Positions 7,947 through 17,984 of a stretch of DNA of 64,000 bases are shown piece by piece; within the stretch, counting starts at the first letter, position 1, and each line of letters begins with the position of its first letter. The notes beneath the pieces were generated by a model. The model saw nothing but the letters and a program-made list of their open reading frames with translations. It searched no databases and was not told the DNA's origin. Made by a program: the position numbers and the translations under genes. The stretch is from Bryobacterales bacterium (GTDB lineage: Bacteria; Acidobacteriota; Terriglobia; Bryobacterales; UBA6623). The stretch spans positions 17,213 through 81,212 of the forward strand of contig JAPOOG010000052.1 of assembly GCA_026713545.1 (NCBI GenBank), in the 5' to 3' direction.

Positions 7947-10900
7947 CTATTCCTTGGTGATCGTCTCGTCGAGGTTGAGGATGGTGCTGGTCACCATCGT
8001 CCATGAGGCGAGTACCTGTTCGTCGAAGTTGGGATTGTGCGGCGAGTCACCCACCGCGAGCAGCTCGCGGGCCGCATCGGGTTGCCGGCGATAATCTTCG
8101 GCTAGCTGTTGAAGCAGCGTGAGCAGAACGTCCTTCTCTTTCGGCGAAGGCTCGCGGGCCGTGGCGCGGCGGTAAGCAAAAGCGAGCCGCTCGGAGTCGT
8201 TTGACCCGCCATCCGTCAGGGTTCTCTCGGCGAGGACTCGCGCCGCTTCAACATATGTCGGGTCGTTCATCAGGATGAGAGCTTGCAACGGCGTGTTCGT
8301 GCGAGGACGCCGCACGGTGCACTTCTCGCGGTCGGGAGCGTCGAAAGTGACGAGTGTCGGCGGCGGCACGGTCCGCTTCCAGAAGTTGTACATGCTGCGG
8401 CGGTAGAGGTCGTCGCCTTTGCCGACGAAGTACTCCTGCGCGGTGAAGCGGTCGCCAAACGACATTTCCTTCCACAGGCCCGGCGGCTGGTATGGGTAGA
8501 TGCTGGGGCCGCCGATTGTCGGCACGAGCAGACCGCTGACGGCGAGGGCATTGTCGCGAACCGTCTCGGCGGGCAACCGGAAACGCGGGCCGCGGGCAAG
8601 CTGTCGATTCTCGGGGTCCTCGGCCTGTCGCTCGGGGGTGGTGCGCGAGGACTGCCGATAAGTCGCCGAAGTCACGATCAGGCGTTGCAAGGCCTTGATG
8701 TCCCAACCGGATTCGACAAACCGAATCGCCAGCCAGTCGAGCAGTTCGGGATGGGAGGGAGCCTCGCCTTGCGAGCCGAAGTCCTCGGCGGTCTTGACGA
8801 GGCCGACGCCGAAGTACATCTGCCAATAACGGTTTACGGCGACGCGCGCGGTGAGCGGATTCGAGCCTGAGACCAGCCACTTCGCGAGACCGAGCCGGTT
8901 GACTGGCGCGTCTTCAGGAAGCGGCGGAAGAACCGCCGGCACCGCTGCCGTTACCTTCTCGCCCTTGTTGCGATAGTCTCCGCGTCCCAACACGAACGTC
9001 TCACGCGGTTCGTTCATGCTGCGCATTACCATGGTCGTCGGGATGTGTTCTTCCAGGTCGCTCTTGCGCTTGCGCTGCTCGCGAAGCATCGTGTAGGCGT
9101 CGCGATGACGCTGCGGCGCATAGTGCGTGAGGTAGTAATGACGCAGTGTCTGGTCTTGCGACCGGCAGCGGCTTTCTTCCTTCGACTCTCTCTCTTGCGC
9201 GACTTGGACTTCGTCCTTCTTCTCGGCTAGCAGGTCACCGAACTTCGCGCAGGGATCGTCGGGTTGGCGCGAGGAGAGGATGGCGCGAATGGGTTCGTGG
9301 ACGGCCAACTGCTCGACCTCGGCTTCTCCGAGCACGCGGTCGTAGACGCGCAGGTCATCGATGTCACCCTTGTAAGGTTCGCCGACGGATGCGTCGCCGA
9401 TGCCGATCGGTCGGCTGTTCGCAATTGAGCCGCTCAGGCTGTCAAGCGTGACCTTCATCTTGGCCGCCTTGCCGTTGAGATAGACGGAGACGCCGCCCGC
9501 CGTCCCGGAACCATCGGAGTTGACCGTGATTTGATGCCAGTCATTGAGACTGAGCTTCTGCGCCGATTCGAGAAGCACAGCGTTGTCGGGCCATTGATGA
9601 ACGAGCCGGACATAGAGCGTTTGCCCGCGGCGGTAGGTGCCGGTTTTTTCGGACTTGCCCAGGAAGAGTTCCAAGCCGGTACGGCTCTCGGCGTCGGCGA
9701 TCTTGTGGAAGAGGCTCTTCGCGGAGGGCCGGGAGGCACGCATCCAAAGCGCGATGGAGAAGGGATGGTCGCCGACGGAGTGCTCCTGACCGAAGGTGAC
9801 GTGCGTCTGACCGCTGAGGCGGGCAGCACGTCCGACTTGCCCGTCAACGTAGGTGACTTCGCCGCGGCGGGTTTCGACCTCCCGGCTTTTGGCGAGCCCT
9901 GCGAGATTGTCCTCGAAGGCGAAGTGCGCCCTCAGGCCGTCTGCCGGGGCGTTCGGAATCTCGGAGAGCGCCGTCGCCCTCCACGCGAATTCCATCCGAT
10001 CGATCTCCGGCTTCGGCAGCTTGCGCTCGGTCTTGGCGATCTTGCGCTGAATGGCTGTGAGCAGTCTCCCGTCTGGTTTGCTGGGCAGTTGCAGCATGGG
10101 AACGGCGTTGCCGCGTTGTCCGTCGAGCCCCTTCTCGGGAACGGAGTTGAAGAAGGCGTAGAAGCGATAGAAGTCCTTTTGCGTGATGGGATCATACTTG
10201 TGGTCGTGGCAGCGTGCACAGCCCACCGTCATGCTCATCCAGACGGTGGCGGTGGTCTCGAGGCGGTCGATGACGTACTCGTTGTGATACTCCTCGGGGA
10301 TCGCGCCGCCCTCGTAGTTGATCATGTGATTGCGGTTGAACCCGGTGGCGACGAGCTGCTCGCGGCTGGGGTTGGGCAGCAGGTCTCCGGCAAGCTGCTC
10401 GATCGTGAACCGGTCATAAGGCATGTTTCGGTTGAACGCCTCGATCACCCAATCGCGCCAGTGCCACATGTCGCGGTGGGAATCGATGTGGTAGCCGTGG
10501 GTGTCGGCGTAGCGCGCCAGATCGAGCCATTCCATCGCCATGCGCTCGCCGTAGTGCTTCGATTGCAGGAGATCGTCCACGCGCTCCTCGTAGGTGTCGG
10601 GGGAGTCGTCATCGAGAAAGGAATCGACTTGCTCGGGGGTGGGCGGCAGGCCCGTCAGGTCAAAAGTTGCGCGGCGCAGGAGTGTGATCTTGTCGGCCTC
10701 GAGCGAAGGTTCGAGTCTTTCCGCCTCGAGCCGCGCAAGGACAAAGTTGTCGATGGCGTTGCGCGGCCATGAGGCGTTCTCGACAGCAGGCGCCTCGGGA
10801 CGCTCGGGGTGCCGAAATGCCCAGTGCGTTTCCCAAGGAGCGCCCTGTTCGATCCACAAACGGATCAGGTCGATCTCGTCCCGGGTGAGCTTGCGCTCGG

Positions 10901-11231
10901 CATAGGGCGGAGGCATGCGCACCACTTCCTGCTGATGGCTGATGCGCTGATAGAGCCGGCTGGCGTCCGAGTCGCCGGGGGTGATGACCTGGTAGCCGCC
11001 GCGGTCGGCGAAGGCTCCTTCTCTGGAGTCGAGGCGCAATCCCGCTTGGCGTTGCGCTTCGTCCGGCCCATGGCAGGCGAAACACTTGTCGGAAAGGATG
11101 GGACGGATGTCGCGATTGAAATCGATCGCAGGTGGAGCTTCGCCGGCGTGCAGGCCGGCGACGGCGAGAAGAGACAGGGCGGCAAGTCGAGACGCTAGAT
11201 GGGCGATGGAAGAGCTGATGCGCACTGCCAA
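7947..11231 (-). CDS. Secreted PSCyt1/DUF1549/LamG/DUF1553 protein
   Basis: A 1094-residue exported protein. Domains in order: signal peptide (about 1-30), Planctomycete cytochrome C domain with heme motif CFACH (near residue 53), DUF1549 (about 160-370, with [12 protein letters not shown] giving a second CxxCH), a LamG/concanavalin-like domain (about 450-640), and DUF1553 (about 770-1040, with NRYWQMYFG and [14 protein letters not shown]). Such proteins are typical of Planctomycetes, Verrucomicrobia and Solibacter-like Acidobacteriota and are thought to take part in degrading complex carbohydrates; the biochemical role is unproven. The LamG insertion between the two DUF domains suggests glycan binding. 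The start is TTG 11231 or GTG 11225; neither has a Shine-Dalgarno, but TATCAT lies just upstream. Confidence 0.9.
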   Translation of the reverse strand: MAVRISSSIAHLASRLAALSLLAVAGLHAGEAPPAIDFNRDIRPILSDKCFACHGPDEAQRQAGLRLDSREGAFADRGGYQVITPGDSDASRLYQRISHQQEVVRMPPPYAERKLTRDEIDLIRLWIEQGAPWETHWAFRHPERPEAPAVENASWPRNAIDNFVLARLEAERLEPSLEADKITLLRRATFDLTGLPPTPEQVDSFLDDDSPDTYEERVDDLLQSKHYGERMAMEWLDLARYADTHGYHIDSHRDMWHWRDWVIEAFNRNMPYDRFTIEQLAGDLLPNPSREQLVATGFNRNHMINYEGGAIPEEYHNEYVIDRLETTATVWMSMTVGCARCHDHKYDPITQKDFYRFYAFFNSVPEKGLDGQRGNAVPMLQLPSKPDGRLLTAIQRKIAKTERKLPKPEIDRMEFAWRATALSEIPNAPADGLRAHFAFEDNLAGLAKSREVETRRGEVTYVDGQVGRAARLSGQTHVTFGQEHSVGDHPFSIALWMRASRPSAKSLFHKIADAESRTGLELFLGKSEKTGTYRRGQTLYVRLVHQWPDNAVLLESAQKLSLNDWHQITVNSDGSGTAGGVSVYLNGKAAKMKVTLDSLSGSIANSRPIGIGDASVGEPYKGDIDDLRVYDRVLGEAEVEQLAVHEPIRAILSSRQPDDPCAKFGDLLAEKKDEVQVAQERESKEESRCRSQDQTLRHYYLTHYAPQRHRDAYTMLREQRKRKSDLEEHIPTTMVMRSMNEPRETFVLGRGDYRNKGEKVTAAVPAVLPPLPEDAPVNRLGLAKWLVSGSNPLTARVAVNRYWQMYFGVGLVKTAEDFGSQGEAPSHPELLDWLAIRFVESGWDIKALQRLIVTSATYRQSSRTTPERQAEDPENRQLARGPRFRLPAETVRDNALAVSGLLVPTIGGPSIYPYQPPGLWKEMSFGDRFTAQEYFVGKGDDLYRRSMYNFWKRTVPPPTLVTFDAPDREKCTVRRPRTNTPLQALILMNDPTYVEAARVLAERTLTDGGSNDSERLAFAYRRATAREPSPKEKDVLLTLLQQLAEDYRRQPDAARELLAVGDSPHNPNFDEQVLASWTMVTSTILNLDETITKE

Positions 11232-11497
11232 CTATGATACTGCGGCGAAGAACCTCCCGTTCAGGTAGGCCGGTCACTGTTTCTGCAAAGGCGTAACAGA
11301 GATCGGTGTTGTTTGAAAGTTGGCCGGCAATGATCGCGCGTAAGCAGGACACGAGGAGTCTGTGACAGTTCGAGCCGTAGACTGAAGAGAAGACTCCGGA
11401 CTCTGTTGCGGTGCATAACAGCGTTGGCGTTTGGGTCCCTTGCCGGTTACCCATGCCTCCATGTCTATCGCCAGACCCGCGAAACGGAGGAAGAACC

Positions 11498-13465
11498 GTG
11501 TCCGAAGCAAAGTTGCTGATCGACCTGACGCTGCTTGTCGGCATGGCGATCCCCATTGTGGCGCTGGCGCACCGTTTGTCGGCTCCACCCCTGTTGGGAT
11601 TCTTTGTGGCCGGCGTCCTGGTGGGTCCCAACGGATTCGGCCTGATCAGTGCCTCGGACGAGGTGGAACTTCTGTCCGAACTCGGTGTCGCCCTGCTGCT
11701 CTTCGAGGTGGGACTTGAGTTGTCCCTCTCCCACGTGCTCCAGTGGGCGCGCGCGGTATTCATCGGCGGAGGGTTGCAGGTGGGATGCACATTGCTTGGC
11801 GTGGCGGCGTTGGCGTTCGCCTTCGGGGTGCCGCCCGGCCAGGCGATCTTCTACGGAGCTCTGGCCGCGCTTTCTTCGACCGCCATTGTCAGCAAGATCT
11901 ATGCCGACAAGGCTGAACTGGATTCGGCGCAGGGGCGCTCCGTCATCTCCATCCTGCTCTTCCAGGATCTGTGCGTATTGCCGCTCATTCTGGTTCTGCC
12001 AGTTCTCGCCAGCCTGGGAACTGCGGACATCAGGGTGCTGGGCACCGAGTTCTTGCGCGGGCTCGTGATCATCACCGTGCTGATGATCGGCGGTATGTTC
12101 ATCGTCCGGCGGACACTGGACCGGATCGTGCTGTTTCGAGACCGCGAGCTGTTTACCCTCTGCGTCGCATTTTTCTGTATCGGCACCGCGGTGGTTACCG
12201 CATCGGCGGGTTTTTCCATCGCCATTGGAGCTTTCATCGCCGGTCTGATCATCTCGGAATCGGAATACGGGTTGCAGGCGTTATCGGACGTACTGCCCTT
12301 CAGGGCAGTGTTCAGCGGAATCTTTTTCATCTCGGTCGGCATGCTGCTCGACGTTTACGCCGTGATGACGGAGTTCGGCTTGCTGCTTGCCCTGCTGGCC
12401 GTCCTGTTTGCGATTAAGGTAGCGCTGGTGGCGGTGTCGGTCCTGGCGGTGGGAGGCATGACGTCGACCGCCCTGGTCAGCGGCCTCAGCCTTGCGCAGG
12501 TCGGTGAATTCTCCATCCTGCTCGCCTCGGAGGGGTTGCGCCTGGGGCTCTTCCGCGAAGGCGACTACCAGCATTTTCTCAGTGCTGCCGTCCTGTCCAT
12601 GATGGCCACGCCGTTTCTGATTTCTGTTGCTCGGCCCATCGCTGAACGCATCGCGCCATCCGGCAGGGGGTTGCAGCGACTCTCCGATGCTGCTTCAGCC
12701 GATGCTATATCCGACCACACGATCATCGTCGGATATGGTGTTGCCGGGCGATATCTGGCGCGCGTGCTCAACGCGGCGGGCATCAAGTGCATCGTCGTCG
12801 AACACGACGCGCATCTCGTTCGCCGCGCACGCGAGGACAGCGTCCCGGTGGAGTTCGGCGACGGCACTCAACCGGCAGTCCTGAAGCATGTCGGCGCGCA
12901 CCGTGCTCGAATTTTCGTCTTCGCGATATCCTCACCGACCGAGGAGAGGCGAGGTGTCGCGGCCGCTCGCGACCTGAATCCGGCTGCCCGGATCGTCGTG
13001 CGCACCAGATACACGCGTGCCATAGATGAGTTGATGGCGCTGGGAGCCACGGACGTGGTGGTGGAGGAGTTCGAAGCCTCCATCGAACTGTTCGCCAAGG
13101 CGCTCGAAAGCTACCGCATTCCGATCAATCGGATCTGGCAGGAAGCCGAGACGGTGCGAACCGAACACTACGCCCTGTTACGTGGAACAGGGCGGCCCGA
13201 CTTGCGACTCGATGCGCTGAAACATCTCGGTATTCACGATGCCCTGGAGTTGGTAGAAATCAGGGACGGAGCGGAGGTAATCGGAACGAGCGCCACGTCG
13301 TTGAAGTTGAGGCGCCGTACAGGCGCCGTACAGATCGCTGTGGTCAGGGAGGGTCACCCGATCTATCGTCGCGACTCGGCATTCCATTACCGGGCCGGCG
13401 ACACGGTTGTGCTGGTGGGTGACCGGGAAAGCCTGGACCGGGCCATAGCGCTATTCCAGAAATGA
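11498..13465 (+). CDS. CPA2 cation:proton antiporter with TrkA domains (KefB/YbaL type)
   Basis: GTG at 11498 is chosen because GGAGG (11486-11490) lies 7 nt upstream; the frame is open back to 11411 but that part is not family-like. The 655-residue product has about 12 membrane helices (1-385) with the KefB-type LLLFEVGLEL and GALAALSSTAIVSK motifs, then a Rossmann TrkA-N domain (about 410-530; VGYGVAGRYLARVL, then VEHDA for the nucleotide ribose) and a TrkA-C domain at the end. It should exchange K+ or Na+ for protons in the inner membrane under nucleotide control. It is flanked by unrelated minus-strand genes and is probably a single transcription unit. Confidence 0.92.
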   Translation: MSEAKLLIDLTLLVGMAIPIVALAHRLSAPPLLGFFVAGVLVGPNGFGLISASDEVELLSELGVALLLFEVGLELSLSHVLQWARAVFIGGGLQVGCTLLGVAALAFAFGVPPGQAIFYGALAALSSTAIVSKIYADKAELDSAQGRSVISILLFQDLCVLPLILVLPVLASLGTADIRVLGTEFLRGLVIITVLMIGGMFIVRRTLDRIVLFRDRELFTLCVAFFCIGTAVVTASAGFSIAIGAFIAGLIISESEYGLQALSDVLPFRAVFSGIFFISVGMLLDVYAVMTEFGLLLALLAVLFAIKVALVAVSVLAVGGMTSTALVSGLSLAQVGEFSILLASEGLRLGLFREGDYQHFLSAAVLSMMATPFLISVARPIAERIAPSGRGLQRLSDAASADAISDHTIIVGYGVAGRYLARVLNAAGIKCIVVEHDAHLVRRAREDSVPVEFGDGTQPAVLKHVGAHRARIFVFAISSPTEERRGVAAARDLNPAARIVVRTRYTRAIDELMALGATDVVVEEFEASIELFAKALESYRIPINRIWQEAETVRTEHYALLRGTGRPDLRLDALKHLGIHDALELVEIRDGAEVIGTSATSLKLRRRTGAVQIAVVREGHPIYRRDSAFHYRAGDTVVLVGDRESLDRAIALFQK

Positions 13466-13581
13466 CCCGGGATTCACCTGTGGTGGCGGCCGTATCCCGA
13501 TAAACTGGAACTGCTCCGTATCTCCAGCTTTTCTCCAGCCTTAGGAGCCCAGCCGGATGGGGAGTTCTTGCCTCTGTTGGT

Positions 13582-14838
13582 TCAGGTCGAGAGCAAGGCG
13601 CGCATCTTCTTGGCAGTTCGGTCGGCGATGCTGCGCAGCCAGTCGGCGAATGCCGCGCCGGCTGACTCTTCCAGGTTGCTGACGCGGGGGACATGGCCGG
13701 CCTTGGCATCCCGTTTCTGGTAGTCCTCGACAGCCTGCTGCGGCGCGGGAAGAGGCGGACCCGGCTCGACGAGAGCTTTGACGATCTGCTCCTGGTTTTC
13801 GATGAGCAACCGATGCTCTTGGATGCAGGCGGCGGAGCCGTCGCCCGACACTTGTTCCCACTTTTTGAGAGAGCGATCGAGCTTCCCGATGATCCTCCGG
13901 AGGCGGAGGGCGCGCTCGGCAATGTGGTGCTCGATCTGTCGGCGGGCCGCGTGGTGCAGCGTTTTCTCATAATCCGCGGCGAAGGCCAGTCTCACCTGTT
14001 CGTACCAGGCGTCGAGCGCCTGCAGGGCGCCGACAAGGCGAGCCGTTTGGATGAACTTGCCGCCCAGTCTCGTGTAGCGCTCGGGGTCGAAGGGCTGCGC
14101 CAGTTGTGACCGCATCGCCTCGACGTGAATGCAGTTCGGGCCGACGTTGCGGCGGACGATTGACCCGGCCGCGACGACCGCGCCGAAGTCTACAGCGACC
14201 GGTCCCACGAGGCCGCTGTTGCCGCCCACGAAAATCGGGGCCGACCTCAGCAGTACTCCCGTGGCGTCGCCGATCATGCTGCTCCACTTGTCGCCGCGTG
14301 GGTCGAAGTTGAAGTGAACCGCTCCAGAGCCCACTTCGCTGTGGTCTTTGCGCGACGTGCCGCCACTCATGAAAAGGTCACAGTAATTGATGAGAGAGCC
14401 GGTGACGACGGTCGCGGTGAGCACCGTGTTCTTGAACGCGACGGAATGGGCGATGTCGACTTGCTCTTCCAGCAGGGTCCCTTCTCGTATCTCCGCGAAG
14501 CCGCGTACTCGAACCGCGTCGAGCAGCGTGGCGTTCTGGAAAGAACCCGCGCCGAGTTCGACATCACGGCCGATCTGACAGTTCTCAACCCGCGCAAGAC
14601 CGGATACGCCGATGCGCGATCTACGTCCGACGCACGTTTCCGGTCCGCTCAGTGTTACGTTGATGAGAGACGCGCCCGACTCGATGTTTTCGAGGGGAAC
14701 ATCGGCGGTAACGTAGACTCGCTCGGGTCCCCAGACATCGACGCCTCGCGCGGCCAGCGCGGCGATTCGCTCGCGGTTGCCGGCTTCATCGTAAGTGGGG
14801 TGGTTGGACAACGCGTAAGGATCGGTGGGCTTGCCCAC
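13582..14838 (-). CDS. Left-handed beta-helix (hexapeptide repeat) protein
   Basis: The protein has 418 residues. Residues about 45-250 are built of imperfect hexapeptides (for example VRGFAEIREGTLLEEQVDIA and PIFVGGNSGLVGPVAVDFGAVVAAGSIV), the pattern of a left-handed beta-helix as in the acetyltransferase half of GlmU. The usual N-terminal nucleotidyltransferase motif is absent. The C-terminal 170 residues are helical and charged, with no match I recognise. GTG at 14838 is the start; TATCCT lies about 10 nt upstream. It may be a sugar-nucleotide acyltransferase or a structural protein; catalytic residues cannot be assigned with confidence. Confidence 0.75.
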   Translation of the reverse strand: MGKPTDPYALSNHPTYDEAGNRERIAALAARGVDVWGPERVYVTADVPLENIESGASLINVTLSGPETCVGRRSRIGVSGLARVENCQIGRDVELGAGSFQNATLLDAVRVRGFAEIREGTLLEEQVDIAHSVAFKNTVLTATVVTGSLINYCDLFMSGGTSRKDHSEVGSGAVHFNFDPRGDKWSSMIGDATGVLLRSAPIFVGGNSGLVGPVAVDFGAVVAAGSIVRRNVGPNCIHVEAMRSQLAQPFDPERYTRLGGKFIQTARLVGALQALDAWYEQVRLAFAADYEKTLHHAARRQIEHHIAERALRLRRIIGKLDRSLKKWEQVSGDGSAACIQEHRLLIENQEQIVKALVEPGPPLPAPQQAVEDYQKRDAKAGHVPRVSNLEESAGAAFADWLRSIADRTAKKMRALLST

Positions 14839-14983
14839 GCGTCACTTCAGGATACATCGCGGCCCGGATCGAACGATGCAGCTCTTGGCTTGAGTTCCGC
14901 AGCGGCCCGTGTCTCGGGCAAACGAAGTTCGTTCCCAACCCTGCGTCAAGGCCCCCACCCGAGCGGCTTGGCATTGCCTGCTC

Positions 14984-16465
14984 TTACATCTCCATCGCTG
15001 CCTTAACGTCAGCAGGGAGATCCCGTCGAACGGCGGGAGTGTGCCACCTCGAGACCCCAATGAACACAACCACCGACGCCAGCAGTGAGAACGCTCCCAC
15101 ATTCATTCCGTAAGGAAGCTGGAACAGCCCATGCCGCGCCGATAGCTCCAACGCGAAGTTCAGGGCTATGCTTGTCACGATCGAGGCGACGCACGCTGCT
15201 CCAGTCGCTCGCTTCCAGTTGAGCCCGATCGCGATACTCGGGAAGATCGCGGCGGCAAACGTGCCCCACCCGAATGTGCCGAGCAGCGCAATCAGGTTCT
15301 CCATGTAGAGCGCGAAGAGCGCCGAAGAGACGAGCAGCACGCCCGTCGCGACCCTCGACCACAGCAGTTCGCGCTCGAGAGGACGGCCAAGCAAGGCCGT
15401 CGGGATATCCCGCACGACCGATGCCGCGCCGAGATTCAAAAAGCTGTCCGCGGTCGACATGATCGCCGCCAGCAAACCGGCGAAGACAACACCGGCCAGC
15501 AGTTCCGGCACGTAGTTGAGCAGGAAGACCGGCGCGGCGTGGTCCGGTGAAGCGAGCTGCGAATGTACGCCTTTCTCGACCAGAGTCCGCATCGAGAGTC
15601 CGATGCTCACCCACAATAGGCTCAGCAGGGCATAGCAAGGCCCCGTCAGCAAGCCTGCCCACTTCAGGTTCCTGATGTCTTTGAGCATCATGAACTTCGT
15701 GATGCCGTGCGGCTGCCCGACACCGCCGATGACGAAAAGCAGGAACCAACTCAGCGACGTCAGCGGCCCGCGAGAGCCCCATGGCCCGAGAAACGCCGGA
15801 TCCATATCCCACAGCGTTGTTCCGATGGCATTCAGCCCGCCGGCTGCATTGACGGCGAAGGAGAACACGGCCACCGATGCACCGATCATCAGCAGGCCCT
15901 GGAACAAGTCGGTGTAGACGCCCGCCATGATTCCGCCCGCGATGCTGTAGAAGGCCAGCACACTCAAGCCGATCGCCAAGCCGACGTGCAGGTCGACACC
16001 CAGCACGGCCATCAGGACGACGCCAATCGCCATCACCTGCGTTCCGAGATAGCCCAACACGCCCAACAGGATCGCCACGGCCATCGTCGCGCGAGGCCAG
16101 CGACCGCCGTAGCGGGCTTCCACCGCGTCGGGTAATGTGAGGATCTCCCGCACTTCGGCCAAGAGCCGAAGACGCTTCCCGAGCATCACCGCTCCCAAGG
16201 GCATTGCGAAGGTCGCCGCAAAAGTGATCCAGAAGGATGTCGATCCCGACTCGAACACCAGTCCCGGACCGCCCACGAAGCCGAAGCCGCTCATGATGCT
16301 CGACATCGTCGCGAGCACGACGACCATCGGCCCGAGGCTCTTCCCGGCCAGGAAGAAATCCGCGCTGCTGTGCGTCCGCCGCATCGCCCAGATGCCGATG
16401 CCGAAGCAGGCAACCAGGTAGCCGATTACGCAGATAATAATCGCGGGGGAGTCGGCGATGGGCAT
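14984..16465 (-). CDS. Sodium:solute symporter family (SSS) transporter
   Basis: A 493-residue inner-membrane protein with about 13 hydrophobic helices. It carries the SSS marks DFFLAGKSLGPMVVVLATMSS near the start, GGIMAGVYTDLFQG in the centre and a C-terminal sodium-site region with LLAAIMSTADSFLNLGAASVVRDI. The pantothenate/proline permease branch is the closest in appearance; the substrate is not evident. ATG at 16465 is chosen because it overlaps the TGA of the upstream small gene (TGATG), implying translational coupling; the open frame to 16519 lies inside that gene. Confidence 0.9.
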   Translation of the reverse strand: MPIADSPAIIICVIGYLVACFGIGIWAMRRTHSSADFFLAGKSLGPMVVVLATMSSIMSGFGFVGGPGLVFESGSTSFWITFAATFAMPLGAVMLGKRLRLLAEVREILTLPDAVEARYGGRWPRATMAVAILLGVLGYLGTQVMAIGVVLMAVLGVDLHVGLAIGLSVLAFYSIAGGIMAGVYTDLFQGLLMIGASVAVFSFAVNAAGGLNAIGTTLWDMDPAFLGPWGSRGPLTSLSWFLLFVIGGVGQPHGITKFMMLKDIRNLKWAGLLTGPCYALLSLLWVSIGLSMRTLVEKGVHSQLASPDHAAPVFLLNYVPELLAGVVFAGLLAAIMSTADSFLNLGAASVVRDIPTALLGRPLERELLWSRVATGVLLVSSALFALYMENLIALLGTFGWGTFAAAIFPSIAIGLNWKRATGAACVASIVTSIALNFALELSARHGLFQLPYGMNVGAFSLLASVVVFIGVSRWHTPAVRRDLPADVKAAMEM

Positions 16466-16887
16466 CAGTCGGAAGAAGTCCGTCGGCCGAACTCGGACAG
16501 GAACTTGTCGATCTTCCACCTCGGTAGCACAAGCCGATCGAAGACTCGGAAATAGAGGACGCCGATGAAGACGCCCAGGGGCCAGATGCCGTAGATCAGG
16601 AAGGCCGTCGCGATAGGGACGCCCAGTACGAGGTCGGGTGAGCTGTCGGTTCGATCCGTCAGCAGGATCGCGCCCATCAGCACCACTCCGGCTGCAAACA
16701 TCGCCAGTAAAGCTGGCAAGACCTCTCTCCGCGCCGAACTAGCGCCGAACCCCAACGCCGCGCAGAGGAAGATGAGCAGCAACGTCCCCAAGCCGAACCA
16801 GCCCTTCCACCCGACGCAACCTAGCAATAGAAGCAGGAGGCAAAGAGGACCGAGGATCAGGACGAGCCTGTTGCGGAGATCGTTCAC
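16465..16887 (-). CDS. Small membrane protein coupled to SSS symporter
   Basis: This 140-residue protein (GTG start at 16887) has about four hydrophobic segments (residues about 8-25, 28-47, 56-76, 88-112) followed by a basic C-terminal tail with FDRLVLPRWKIDKF. Small multi-helix partners are known next to some SSS transporters, such as the YhdT-PanF pair and DUF4212 or DUF3311 proteins. I cannot assign it to a named family. The one-base stop/start overlap with the symporter gene is strong evidence for joint expression, so an accessory subunit is the likely role. Confidence 0.75.
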   Translation of the reverse strand: MNDLRNRLVLILGPLCLLLLLLGCVGWKGWFGLGTLLLIFLCAALGFGASSARREVLPALLAMFAAGVVLMGAILLTDRTDSSPDLVLGVPIATAFLIYGIWPLGVFIGVLYFRVFDRLVLPRWKIDKFLSEFGRRTSSD

Positions 16888-16909
16888 GAGAGAGGAGCGA
16901 GCTTACCCT

Positions 16910-17875
16910 TCAGTAAGGCTCCCAAACAAAGGCCGGGAATCGCTTCAGCAAGCGAAAACCTGAGCATTCGTAAAGTTGGATGGCATGTTGATTCGAGGCC
17001 GTGACCGTCAAACTGACCGCTTCACAGCGGTGTGCGCGGTAGGCGTCAAGCGCCTGGCCAAGCAGTTCCCGGCCAACGCCTGAACAGCGGAATCGAGGGT
17101 CGACGCAGAGCTGTGTGATGTGGCCGACCTTGGGCTGCACCAGGCTTCCCAGACAAATGCCGGCCGCCGTGTTCGTCAGACGGTCGAACGCGACTCGAGC
17201 AGCCTTGCGGAAGAACAGACCGCATCCGGGATGCTGCGTGCTGTTGCGCAGATAGCGTCGTGCTCCCGTCCTGCTCTGATACTGATCGTTGATACGGGCG
17301 TCGACATGGTGCTGATAGGCGCGACAGATCAGGTCCGAGGTGGATTCGAGATCGCGGTCAGTCCAAGTTCGGTACATCAACCCCGTGGAAGGGCTTGTGG
17401 GTCGGGACGCCGGCAATCCTTCGACGATCATGAAATGGCGAGGAATTACCCGCACTCTGCTGCCATACACCTCCGTCTCGGGCAGATCGTCGGATAGTGT
17501 CAGCAGTTGGCCTTCGATGCGCCGTACTCCTGGAAAAATCACAGCAGTGCGCAGGGTGTGATTCAGCAAAGTTCGTTCGGCATATGACTCACGGTGCGCT
17601 TCGGAAACGAACAGATCTCCGAGTTGCGCCTTGTGGCTCTCGTGGATGAAATAGCTATAGCCGATCGGGGCGGCATCCTTCAATAACACGAAACCGTAGA
17701 GGTTTCGCGAGTCGATATAGCGCAATAGGGTTTCCTTCGCAGTGCTGAAGTCCCAATGCAGATGCCGGTTCCAGTAAGCGGCCTGCTCGGCCAGAAGCGC
17801 TTCGAGAATGTCGGAACGGAACTCGCGCAGGTCGCCTATCGTGAGTTCGCTCGGCTGCACAGGCGACGCCGCCAT
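16910..17875 (-). CDS. GNAT family N-acetyltransferase
   Basis: From ATG 17875 the product has 321 residues. The C-terminal half (about 180-320) is a GNAT fold: ITQLCVDPRFRCSGVGRELL supplies motif A with the acetyl-CoA pyrophosphate loop R-x-x-G-x-G, and NQHAIQLYECSGF is motif B. The N-terminal half (about 25-150), with APIGYSYFIHESHKAQLGDLFV, looks like a second, degenerate GNAT unit, so this may be a tandem-GNAT protein. The substrate is unknown. A perfect TATAAT (17883-17888, minus strand) ends 7 nt before the ATG, so the transcript may be leaderless; the frame open to 17914 would start upstream of that promoter. Confidence 0.85.
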   Translation of the reverse strand: MAASPVQPSELTIGDLREFRSDILEALLAEQAAYWNRHLHWDFSTAKETLLRYIDSRNLYGFVLLKDAAPIGYSYFIHESHKAQLGDLFVSEAHRESYAERTLLNHTLRTAVIFPGVRRIEGQLLTLSDDLPETEVYGSRVRVIPRHFMIVEGLPASRPTSPSTGLMYRTWTDRDLESTSDLICRAYQHHVDARINDQYQSRTGARRYLRNSTQHPGCGLFFRKAARVAFDRLTNTAAGICLGSLVQPKVGHITQLCVDPRFRCSGVGRELLGQALDAYRAHRCEAVSLTVTASNQHAIQLYECSGFRLLKRFPAFVWEPY

Positions 17876-17882
17876 CCAGAAG

Positions 17883-17888
17883 ATTATA
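17883..17888 (-). promoter_or_regulatory. -10 box for GNAT gene, leaderless arrangement
   Basis: TATAAT on the minus strand with 7 nt between it and ATG 17875. Transcription would start at or next to the A of the start codon. No convincing -35 box is seen at 16-18 bp. Confidence 0.5.
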
Positions 17889-17984
17889 CCCGCCCGCTCC
17901 ACCTTCTTTCCCAATCGGGAGAACCGGACGAAGCTGTGTGGTCTCGAGTTTTCGGTTTGAAGCGACTTGGGTCAATGACGAAAG

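Noticed and set aside
15009..16532. 507-codon minus-strand frame overlapping the SSS gene
   Set aside because: It is Arg-rich with no helices or motifs; the overlapping frame encodes a clear symporter.
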